Assembly (NCBI GenBank): GCA_001776475.1 | Contig: MFBQ01000013.1 | Coordinates: forward strand, 1-12,361 | Direction of reading: 5' to 3' | Source of the DNA: Candidatus Curtissbacteria bacterium RIFCSPLOWO2_01_FULL_41_18 | GTDB lineage: Bacteria; Patescibacteriota; Microgenomatia; Curtissbacterales; GWA2-41-24 | Length of the DNA stretch: 12,361 bases | Shown here: in pieces, positions 4,639 through 9,306 of the stretch | Numbering within the stretch: the first letter of the stretch is position 1 | Layout: the number at the start of each line of letters is the position of its first letter | Position numbers and translations under genes: made by a program | The notes under the pieces: model-generated | What the model was told of the DNA's origin: nothing | Seen by the model: only the letters and a program-made list of their open reading frames with translations | Databases searched by the model: none

Positions 4639-4881
4639 TCTTTGCTCTTTTGATTCCAACATCATTTATAACAATCATTAATAAACCATGCATATGCAGA
4701 TAATTGATGATATTTATCGATTTTTTCTATGAGGAAGTCTAAGTCGTTATGACTGATGATACTTTGTGCCCAAATTGTTCGAAGATCCCTCTCTCGTTAA
4801 AACTTCAGAGGACAAGCCCTTCGATAAACTCAGGGCAAACGTCCAATATTGCCGACATTATCAATAGTTTCTTAAAGGAGC
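4639..4881. other. Intergenic stretch with a weak ORF and a REP-like repeat
   Basis: This stretch holds no convincing gene. A weak forward ORF starts at 4749 (MTDDTLCPNCSKIPLSLK), with a CPNC motif that could be a zinc-ribbon remnant. It is overrun by the REP-like repeat at 4816 and then lies antisense to the 4882-5157 gene. A seven-codon ORF at 4729-4752 overlaps its ATG. I saw no clear promoter or terminator. Confidence 0.5.
4816..4839 (+). repeat. REP-like repeat, copy 3
   Basis: CCCTTCGATAAACTCAGGG followed by CAAAC matches copy 1 at 1857-1881 in the arms (CCCTTCGA and CTCAGGG) and tail, with a different centre. The complementary arms and shared tail indicate a dispersed short palindromic repeat. 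Confidence 0.6.
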
Positions 4882-5157
4882 TTACGGCCTGGAGTCCTCG
4901 GAGTAGTCGTCCTCGACAATTTCGGCAGGACACAAGGGGTTGCGTTTCTGCCACCTTTCATCTAAAAGATCGTATCTTGTTTGTGGACAGTTAGATTTTC
5001 TTTGACCTTCGATAAAAATCTGTAGTACGTCGCGGTCAGGTACGTTCGTTAGCATTACCTCTGGTTCCAAAAAGGGAACTTCCAAATCAAAGCTCGAATC
5101 TGAAGCCGAAAATTCAAAATCTAGTGCCCTTCTTAAATCTTCCTGCCTACTTGCCAT
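4882..5157 (-). CDS. Hypothetical protein, 91 aa
   Basis: I do not recognise a family. The ORF could start at a TTG at 5184, but the ATG at 5157 is preferred because the -10 box ends at 5189 and a hairpin lies between. From there the protein begins MASRQEDLRRALDFEF. It has an acidic N-terminal half (FSASDSSFDLEVPFLEPE), a middle with hydrophobic strand-like segments (DVLQIFIEGQRK) and a very acidic tail (EIVEDDYSEDSRP). There are two Cys residues but no metal motif, and no membrane segment. The gene is supported mainly by its consensus promoter; its 3' part overlaps a weaker forward ORF that I reject. Confidence 0.55.
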   Translation of the reverse strand: MASRQEDLRRALDFEFSASDSSFDLEVPFLEPEVMLTNVPDRDVLQIFIEGQRKSNCPQTRYDLLDERWQKRNPLCPAEIVEDDYSEDSRP

Positions 5158-5182
5158 AAAAATCGGCTGCTTGACTGCAGCC
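5158..5182 (-). promoter_or_regulatory. Leader hairpin with T-run before the 91-aa gene
   Basis: In the minus-strand leader GGCTGC (5182-5177) pairs perfectly with GCAGCC (5170-5165) around a 6-nt loop, followed by GATTTTT and then the ATG. The shape is that of a short intrinsic terminator or an RNA structure close to the start codon, so it could act as an attenuator or control translation. Confidence 0.5.
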
Positions 5183-5188
5183 AAGAGT

Positions 5189-5217
5189 AATATACAAAAA
5201 ATTATGGGTTATGTCAA
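5189..5217 (-). promoter_or_regulatory. Consensus promoter of the 91-aa gene
   Basis: On the minus strand TTGACA (5217-5212), a 17-nt spacer and TATATT (5194-5189) give a near-perfect promoter. Transcription would start near 5182, at the base of the leader hairpin. Confidence 0.75.
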
Positions 5218-5241
5218 GTCTTAGGACCTAGTGTGGTTATT

Positions 5242-5925
5242 TTACTGTGGGCTTTGGGTGCTTTCGGGAGTTGATTTGCCAATTTGCGAATCGATAATCT
5301 GCTGAAATTGGCCTTGCTGAATTACACCTGAATACTTTTGCCCGTTAATAAAAAACGTTGGCGTCGAGTCTACGCCAACTCTTTCGCCCAGTGCGAAATC
5401 ATTGTTGATGTTTTCCTTTAGATCTTCCATGTCTTTATTGAACCGATTAATGTCTAAACTTAGCTCTTGCGCATATTTTCTGAAATCTTCTCTCGGGTTT
5501 GGTTTGTTTGCCCACTCCTCTTGATTTGCATATATGACATGGGTCATTTCGAAAAATTTTCCCTGTGCTCCTGCTGCTTCTACCGCCTGTGCAGCAAGCT
5601 TGGCATTTTTGTGTACAGATAACGGATAGTGTCTGAATACGAAATAAACTTTTTCTTTATTTTCCTCAAGAATTTTTTCAACTATCGGTTGTGCGCTTTG
5701 GCAAGCCGGGCATTGCATATCAGCGAATTCGACAAGTTGGACCGGCGCGCTTGGATTGCCTAACGTATAGGGGGCGTTTGCAATCAGATCGTTTTGGCTG
5801 GCAGTGCCAAGAGTTTGTGGAGACTGGCTCTTGGGTTTGTGATTGCCAAGCAAAATTACGCCAGCTATGACTGCGATTATAGTCAGCACTCCGATTCCGA
5901 TAAAAAATTTGCTCTCAGTGGTCAT
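5242..5925 (-). CDS. DsbA-family thiol-disulfide oxidoreductase, membrane-anchored
   Basis: The 227-aa protein has a short cytoplasmic start and one membrane anchor (residues 8-27). A linker follows, then a thioredoxin fold with an inserted helical domain, as in DsbA/BdbD proteins (Thioredoxin_4 type). The active site is C72-P-A-C75 in VEFADMQCPACQ, and the cis-proline loop is T188-P189 in VDSTPTFFING. It would introduce disulfides into exported proteins outside the membrane. Its ATG overlaps the end of dsbB by 11 nt, so the two are translated together, and DsbB would re-oxidise it. The tail (STPESTQSPQ) is polar and probably disordered. No terminator is obvious after it. Confidence 0.92.
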   Translation of the reverse strand: MTTESKFFIGIGVLTIIAVIAGVILLGNHKPKSQSPQTLGTASQNDLIANAPYTLGNPSAPVQLVEFADMQCPACQSAQPIVEKILEENKEKVYFVFRHYPLSVHKNAKLAAQAVEAAGAQGKFFEMTHVIYANQEEWANKPNPREDFRKYAQELSLDINRFNKDMEDLKENINNDFALGERVGVDSTPTFFINGQKYSGVIQQGQFQQIIDSQIGKSTPESTQSPQ

Positions 5926-6361
5926 TTTTTTTAATATCGGATTTTACCACAACCGCCATTAAAATGCTAATCGTTGCAAAAGCAACAAATGACAGTAGGG
6001 GAATAGTTATAAACCCAAAATACATTATCTGGATAGCACTGCAAGATCCCAAAGCATCACAAGAAACCGGCGTAATTTGTGAAAGTTTCGTCATTTGCAA
6101 AAGGTACTGATAAGCAGCTGTCAACATTCCCAAAATCGACATCGGTAAGGCGTAAAACGCCACGCTTTTTTCTTTTCTGATAATGGCTACCGCGAAGATT
6201 ATCACAAGAGGGAACATTAATATTCTTTGATACCAGCACAAAAGACACGGAGCGAAATGGCGTATTTCTGAAAAGTAAAGGCTACCGAGCATTGCGGCCC
6301 AAGCTTGAAGAAAAGCAATGTGAAGCGCGAATCTATTAAGCATTTTCACAATTGGTTTCAT
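5915..6361 (-). CDS. DsbB-like disulfide bond formation protein
   Basis: The 148-aa protein has four membrane helices (about residues 10-30, 46-62, 67-89 and 113-137), as expected for DsbB/BdbC. The first periplasmic-side Cys pair is C39-L-L-C42 in APCLLCWYQR, a hallmark of the family, and the second pair is C101 and C107 in PVSCDALGSCSAIQ. It passes electrons from DsbA to the quinone pool. It is the first gene of a dsbB-dsbA operon. A likely extended -10, TGTTATTAT (6383-6375, minus strand), precedes the ATG by about 13 nt, with a poor -35. Confidence 0.93.
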   Translation of the reverse strand: MKPIVKMLNRFALHIAFLQAWAAMLGSLYFSEIRHFAPCLLCWYQRILMFPLVIIFAVAIIRKEKSVAFYALPMSILGMLTAAYQYLLQMTKLSQITPVSCDALGSCSAIQIMYFGFITIPLLSFVAFATISILMAVVVKSDIKKNDH

Positions 6362-6471
6362 AAAAATTAAGAAAATAATAACATAAACTATTTTCTGGCG
6401 AAAGCTTGGTAAATTAGGATATGATTGTTCTTGGATCTTTACAGTAGTCTACGGAAGTCGCCGTTATTTTT

Positions 6472-7236
6472 ATGAGAGAGATGAAATTTATTCAAATCAA
6501 CATTTACAAAGGCAAATATTTAGACGCTTTTGTTGATTTTTTAAAGCAAGAGAATCCGGATATTGTTGCGATGCAGGAAGTTACTAGTGGTGATGTTAGT
6601 TATTACCATGATAAAACAGTTGATGTTTTTGAATATGTCAAGGCAAAAACAGGATTTGACGGATATTTTGGCAGTAATCTAAAGTTTGCGGATTCTGCCG
6701 AATCTTTGTTTGGGAATGCTGTTTTAACTAAATTACCCATCACAGGTTCCAAAGTTTTGTCTCTTAAGGAGTTCAGGCCGGTAATCCCTTCTGAGCTTGA
6801 AGACAGGTCTATTTTTCCTTATCTGGCCAGGCTTGCTGTTGATGCGATGATTGACGTTGACGGTCGAACTGTTCATGCAATTTCCTGGCATGGTGCCTGG
6901 ACAGCACCGCCTCAGGATACCACTGAAACCCTAAGGCAGGCACAATTGGTTGCCGATTATCTAAAAAAAATTAATGAGCCTTTTATATTGGGTGGAGATT
7001 TAAACAATATTCCCGAAAGTAAAACTGTTGGTTTGATTAGCAGTGTTGCTAACAATTTGATGACTGGCTCGCAAGTTGAGCAAACGACGCACTCAAAAAT
7101 TCACAAGATAGCTCCAAAGGGCTATTTGGTTGATTATATATTTACTTCGCCTCACTTTAAGTTAAAATCGCTTAGAGTTCCTGAAGTTTTAGTTTCGGAC
7201 CACTTACCAGTTGTAGCAGAAATAGAGCTTTGGTAA
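6472..7236 (+). CDS. Endonuclease/exonuclease/phosphatase (EEP) family protein
   Basis: The 254-aa protein carries all the main EEP motifs: QIN with Asn10, VAMQEV with Glu36, SWHGAW with His140, GGDLNN with Asp176 and Asn178, VDYIF with Asp221, and VSDHLPV with Asp243 and His244. These bind metal and cleave phosphodiester or phosphate-ester bonds in AP endonucleases, DNase I, sphingomyelinases and inositol phosphatases. No signal peptide is visible, so it is probably cytoplasmic, and the substrate cannot be told. The ATG at 6472 may be replaced by that at 6481 (MKFIQIN), which matches the usual family start. TTTACA at 6438 suggests a promoter but the -10 is weak. It ends 14 bp from the convergent acyltransferase-like gene. 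Confidence 0.88.
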   Translation: MREMKFIQINIYKGKYLDAFVDFLKQENPDIVAMQEVTSGDVSYYHDKTVDVFEYVKAKTGFDGYFGSNLKFADSAESLFGNAVLTKLPITGSKVLSLKEFRPVIPSELEDRSIFPYLARLAVDAMIDVDGRTVHAISWHGAWTAPPQDTTETLRQAQLVADYLKKINEPFILGGDLNNIPESKTVGLISSVANNLMTGSQVEQTTHSKIHKIAPKGYLVDYIFTSPHFKLKSLRVPEVLVSDHLPVVAEIELW

Positions 7237-7250
7237 ATATTTGAGACGAA

Positions 7251-8012
7251 TTATTTATAATCGCCGCGCAGTGATCTTGGCAGAGATTTAGCTATGGTGG
7301 TTATAGTTCGCTCTGCTATTTTAGTCAGATCTGAATGTTCTGATAAATCGATTAGCTCTCCAAAAACAACAATGGCTTCGTTGCCAACAAAAAATACGCT
7401 GGTGGGTAAAATTTGGGTTGGACGTTGTAGGCTGGCTATAAATCTCAGGAACTTTACATATGGCACATCGTATGTTTTTAGCGAGTGTGAGGGTTGTTGC
7501 TCGGGAAAAATACCTATACAGTAATCATTTTCGATTGCTCTAAATAGAGCTGATTGCATCTCGGGTAAATTTTTAGCTTTTCCTCTTCTATCAACTTCAA
7601 CAGGAATTGAGTTAAAAGTTTTAGCTGCGGCATTTTGTGTTTCTCGAAATCTTCCCACGTCAAAAATGCCTGTGTTTAATCTTTTCATAAACCATGAGAT
7701 GTGTTTTCCTGTTATCCTCATATCGCTTGCAGCCATAGTGACTACGGCTGTTGTTTTAAATGATTCTTGAGTAGTTAATACGGGTAACCTACAAAAGTGA
7801 TTGGGTGCAATTATTAAGATGCTATTCGGGTTAGGAATTTCTGTTGCTTGAGCAGTAACTCTTATGTTTTTGTGCTCCAAAAAGCGGCTTATATATTCCA
7901 GTAAGTCAAGTCTCTCATCTCTTACTGCGGCTTCCCTGACGCTTCTATAGAGCTGCCCAAGAGTTTTTGGAGATTCCGGCGTTTGATAATCTTGATTTCT
8001 TTCGTTTGTCAT
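7251..8012 (-). CDS. PlsC-like acyltransferase family protein, divergent
   Basis: The 253-aa protein has the block order of glycerolipid acyltransferases: APNHFCRLPVL (Asn71, His72; box I), SIPVEVDRRGKAK (136-146; box II-like), GIFPEQQPS (Phe169-Pro-Glu171; box III) and ILPTSV (Pro203; box IV). Such enzymes move acyl chains onto lysophospholipids at the membrane. Box I normally reads NHxxxxD, and here the Asp is absent (Pro77 or a neighbouring residue occupies its place). Box III lacks the usual Gly after FPE. It may therefore be inactive, use another acceptor, or bind rather than transfer. There is no clear membrane helix. An extended -10 (TGATAGAAT, 8032-8024 on the minus strand) lies 11 nt before the ATG. 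Confidence 0.6.
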   Translation of the reverse strand: MTNERNQDYQTPESPKTLGQLYRSVREAAVRDERLDLLEYISRFLEHKNIRVTAQATEIPNPNSILIIAPNHFCRLPVLTTQESFKTTAVVTMAASDMRITGKHISWFMKRLNTGIFDVGRFRETQNAAAKTFNSIPVEVDRRGKAKNLPEMQSALFRAIENDYCIGIFPEQQPSHSLKTYDVPYVKFLRFIASLQRPTQILPTSVFFVGNEAIVVFGELIDLSEHSDLTKIAERTITTIAKSLPRSLRGDYK

Positions 8013-8043
8013 AGGGAATGTTCATTCTATCAAAGTTTAGATA

Positions 8044-8058
8044 TGTAGCTCAATGGCA
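8044..8058 (+). repeat. Short tRNA-Gly-like fragment
   Basis: TGTAGCTCAATGGCA matches bases 6-20 of the intact tRNA-Gly at 8143-8157 in 14 of 15 positions. D-arm sequence is conserved among tRNAs, so this could be a remnant of any tRNA, but it lies in the promoter region of the split tRNA-Gly. Confidence 0.4.
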
Positions 8059-8065
8059 ATAATTT

Positions 8066-8074
8066 TGGTAAAAT
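8066..8074 (+). promoter_or_regulatory. Extended -10 promoter of the tRNA-Gly/tRNA-Arg cluster
   Basis: TGGTAAAAT is an extended -10 (TG-n-TAAAAT) whose start point would fall about 5 nt before the split tRNA-Gly 5' half at 8086. No clear -35 is seen. The intact tRNA-Gly and tRNA-Arg downstream have no separate promoter that I can find. Confidence 0.5.
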
Positions 8075-8085
8075 GGGTAGCTGGC

Positions 8086-8120
8086 GCGGGATTAGTTGAT
8101 TGGCTCAACATTTGCTTTCC
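8086..8120 (+). pseudogene. 5' half of a tRNA-Gly(TCC) split in the anticodon loop
   Basis: The half holds acceptor strand GCGGGAT, T8 A9, D-arm GTTG-ATTGGCT-CAAC, A26, anticodon stem strand TTTGC and loop bases TTTCC, ending with anticodon TCC. It pairs with the 3' half at 8229-8264. The D-loop has T at positions 15 and 21, where the intact tRNA-Gly has A, which may mean decay. Confidence 0.8.
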
Positions 8121-8228
8121 CCGCCTTGCCAAAGCTTGCGGGTGTAGTTCAATGGCAGAACACCAGTTTTCCAAACTGGATACGGGAGTTCGATTCTCCT
8201 CACCCGCTCAAGCAAGCGGCGGGCAGGC
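8121..8228 (+). mobile_element. 108-bp insert inside a tRNA-Gly anticodon loop, carrying a complete tRNA-Gly
   Basis: The insert is 17 bp, a complete tRNA-Gly (8138-8208) and 20 bp. Its flanks are largely complementary: CCCGCC (8120-8125) with GGCGGG (8218-8223), TTGC (8126-8129) with GCAA (8212-8215), and GCTTG (8134-8138) with CAAGC (8209-8213). It could therefore fold as a long helix capped by the tRNA. It carries no ORF. It could be an intron-like insert, a deletion derivative of a GIY-YIG-bearing element, or the product of recombination between tandem tRNAs. Confidence 0.55.
8138..8208 (+). tRNA. tRNA-Gly(TCC), nested within a split tRNA-Gly
   Basis: The 71-nt cloverleaf is complete: acceptor GCGGGTG/CACCCGC, D-arm GTTC...GAAC, anticodon stem CCAGT/ACTGG with loop TTTCCAA (anticodon TCC), T-arm GGGAG-TTCGATT-CTCCT and discriminator T. 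All conserved loop bases are present. Its stems differ widely from those of the split copy around it, so it is not a recent duplicate of that copy. Confidence 0.95.
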
Positions 8229-8264
8229 AAGCGAAAGAGAGGGGTTCGACTCCCCTATCCCGCT
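8229..8264 (+). pseudogene. 3' half of the split tRNA-Gly(TCC)
   Basis: The half starts with loop bases A37-A38, then GCGAA pairing with TTTGC of the 5' half (one G-T pair), a 4-nt variable region, T-arm AGGGG-TTCGACT-CCCCT, acceptor strand ATCCCGC that pairs perfectly with GCGGGAT, and discriminator T. Joined to 8086-8120 it makes a full cloverleaf with no bases missing, split exactly after the anticodon. Confidence 0.8.
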
Positions 8265-8269
8265 CACGA

Positions 8270-8342
8270 GCCCGCGTAGCTCAATGGATAGAGCAGTCGC
8301 GTTCTAAGCGATCGGTTGGGGGTTCGAGTCCCTCCGCGGGTA
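8270..8342 (+). tRNA. tRNA-Arg(TCT)
   Basis: The 73-nt cloverleaf has acceptor GCCCGCG/CGCGGGT with a terminal G-T pair, D-arm GCTC...GAGC, anticodon stem GTCGC/GCGAT with loop GTTCTAA (anticodon TCT), T-arm GGGGG-TTCGAGT-CCCTC and discriminator A. It follows the split tRNA-Gly 3' half by 5 bp and is probably in the same transcript. Confidence 0.93.
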
Positions 8343-8346
8343 CTTC

Positions 8347-8372
8347 GTCCTGATGCGAGGACTTCTTTTCTT
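8347..8372 (+). terminator. Possible intrinsic terminator after the tRNA-Gly/Arg cluster
   Basis: GTCCT (8347-8351) pairs with AGGAC (8358-8362) around a 6-nt loop and is followed by TTCTTTTCTT. The stem is short, but the position 4 bp after tRNA-Arg and the T-rich tail fit a terminator. Confidence 0.45.
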
Positions 8373-8417
8373 ACCATGGGGGAAGTTATAGGCTATTGGA
8401 TTTAAGATATTAAGTTT

Positions 8418-8426
8418 TGATAAGAT
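8418..8426 (+). promoter_or_regulatory. Extended -10 promoter of the 80-aa gene, leaderless
   Basis: TGATAAGAT (TG-n-TAAGAT) ends 8 nt before the ATG at 8435. A weak TTGGAT lies at 8396-8401. GGTAGAG before the ATG could serve as a poor ribosome binding site if the transcript starts earlier. Confidence 0.45.
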
Positions 8427-8434
8427 GGTAGAGA

Positions 8435-8677
8435 ATGGAATCGGAAGTAAAACCAAGAAGGTTTTTGGCTCAATCTCCTATAACGAGAGATGGTAAGACT
8501 TTTGTGGCAAAAGCGTATCCTCCTCCACCAGATAGTCGGGGGCCATTAAGATATATCGTAGAGGATCCTCTTGGGAACCAAGTACAGCTGAAACTGGAAG
8601 AGAAAATGGGATTTGACAGGTTGATTTTTGGCAAACCGGAACCGGAGGATGTTTTTCAGCTAGAAAGCAAAAAGTGA
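8435..8677 (+). CDS. Small hypothetical protein, 80 aa
   Basis: I do not recognise a family. The protein is charged, with no signal peptide or membrane segment. It holds a proline run (AYPPPPDSRGP, residues 28-38), a beta-like stretch (LRYIVEDPLGNQVQLKLEE) and an acidic end (KPEPEDVFQLESKK), which suggests a small beta-rich domain with flexible ends. The upstream extended -10 favours expression. It lies between two tRNA clusters, with the promoter of the tRNA-His locus beginning 19 bp after its stop. Confidence 0.6.
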   Translation: MESEVKPRRFLAQSPITRDGKTFVAKAYPPPPDSRGPLRYIVEDPLGNQVQLKLEEKMGFDRLIFGKPEPEDVFQLESKK

Positions 8678-8695
8678 GTGAATTTAACTTCGGGT

Positions 8696-8725
8696 TTGAA
8701 TCCTCAATAGCCAAAAAAGTATAAT
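8696..8725 (+). promoter_or_regulatory. Promoter of the tRNA-His locus
   Basis: TTGAAT (8696-8701), an 18-nt spacer and a perfect TATAAT (8720-8725) lie 16 nt before the broken tRNA-His. The intact tRNA-His downstream has no promoter of its own, because the GIY-YIG stop is one base before it, so this promoter probably serves the whole locus. Confidence 0.7.
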
Positions 8726-8741
8726 ATCCCTGCTTAGGTAT

Positions 8742-8790
8742 GGAGGTCGTAGCTCAACTGGTTAGATCCGCCAAGTGGCGGATTGTGGAG
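8742..8790 (+). pseudogene. 5' fragment of a broken tRNA-His(GTG) with a hairpin in place of the D-stem/anticodon-stem junction
   Basis: The fragment starts with G-1 and acceptor strand GAGGTCG, then T8 A9 and D-arm GCTCAACTGGTTAGA. It then has a perfect 7-bp hairpin (8766-8772 with 8777-8783, loop AAGT) that overwrites the end of the D-stem and 5' anticodon stem. The anticodon loop TTGTGGA (GTG) follows. The G-1 base is the identity mark of bacterial tRNA-His. Its acceptor strand pairs with the 3' end at 9222-9229, including G-1 with C73. Bases 8753-8790 are repeated at 9157-9195. Confidence 0.78.
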
Positions 8791-8798
8791 TAAAAATT

Positions 8799-9062
8799 GT
8801 GGCCTTTCATGTTTATGTAATAAAGAATAATGTTAATAATAAGATTTATATTGGTCAAACAAGTGATATAAATAAAAGGTTGTTAAGGCACAATAATTTG
8901 TTGCCTTCTAAAAAGAGTAGCTATACAAGGAGAAACAAGGGTCTTTGGATTGTAGTTTACAAGGAAGAATATGGTTCAAGAGAAGAAGCTATAAAAAGAG
9001 AAAGAGAGTTAAAGTCGTTCAAAGGGAGAGAGTACATTAGGAATGTTATAAATAAATCTTAA
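8799..9062 (+). CDS. GIY-YIG nuclease family protein (copy 2)
   Basis: The protein is 87 aa from the GTG at 8799. The frame stays open upstream to 8775 into the tRNA fragment, but homology-like sequence begins at FHVYVIKNN. It is a single GIY-YIG nuclease domain with VYV (Tyr6), KIYIGQT (Tyr17), NKRLLRHN (Arg27, His31) and Glu68 in AIKRERELKSFKG, so all catalytic positions are present. It is clearly distinct in sequence from copy 1, so the two are not a recent duplication. The stop is one base before the intact tRNA-His, mirroring copy 1 and tRNA-Pro. The low GC of this gene compared with the tRNAs around it fits an acquired cassette. Confidence 0.87.
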   Translation: MAFHVYVIKNNVNNKIYIGQTSDINKRLLRHNNLLPSKKSSYTRRNKGLWIVVYKEEYGSREEAIKRERELKSFKGREYIRNVINKS

Positions 9063-9063
9063 T

Positions 9064-9137
9064 GGTGGCTGTAGCTCAGTTGGTAGAGCGCTGGCTTGTG
9101 GAGCCGGATGTCGCGGGTTCAAGTCCCGTCAGCCACC
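9064..9137 (+). tRNA. tRNA-His(GTG)
   Basis: The gene is complete with G-1 paired to C73, acceptor GTGGCTG/CAGCCAC, D-arm GCTC...GAGC, anticodon stem CTGGC/GCCGG with loop TTGTGGA (anticodon GTG) and T-arm GCGGG-TTCAAGT-CCCGT. It sits between the GIY-YIG gene and the second broken tRNA-His. Confidence 0.95.
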
Positions 9138-9156
9138 CAAGTAGTGCTTATTTCGA

Positions 9157-9229
9157 CTCAACTGGTTAGATCCCGCCACTTGGCGGATTGTGGAGCTGCG
9201 GGTTGGGGGTTCAAGTCCCCTCGGCCTCC
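9157..9229 (+). pseudogene. Second broken tRNA-His: D-arm to 3' end, first 12 or so bases missing
   Basis: The fragment repeats 8753-8790 (CTCAACTGG...GATTGTGGAG) with one extra C and with the hairpin loop ACTT in place of AAGT. It then continues with GCTGC GGGTT, T-arm GGGGG-TTCAAGT-CCCCT, acceptor strand CGGCCTC and C73. The acceptor pairs with the 5' fragment at 8742-8749, not with anything next to it, so the two fragments are ends of one former gene. The anticodon stem is broken by the hairpin. Confidence 0.75.
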
Positions 9230-9306
9230 CTTGCTTCCGTCCGTCAGCCTTACCGTGATGCTTTTATCGTCGCCAGCGATGAGGATAACGGTTACGATAT
9301 AGTTCT

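Noticed and set aside
4749..4994. Forward ORF of 81 aa beginning MTDDTLCPNC
   Set aside because: It is interrupted by a REP-like repeat and its last third is antisense to the better supported 4882-5157 gene. No promoter is visible. The first 18 codons may be a remnant.
8121..8228. Group I or group II intron in the tRNA-Gly anticodon loop
   Set aside because: At 108 bp, most of it a complete tRNA, there is no room for a catalytic intron core.
8053..8353. Overlapping forward ORFs across the tRNA-Gly/tRNA-Arg cluster
   Set aside because: Their translations are typical tRNA read-throughs, and the DNA is accounted for by tRNA genes and fragments.
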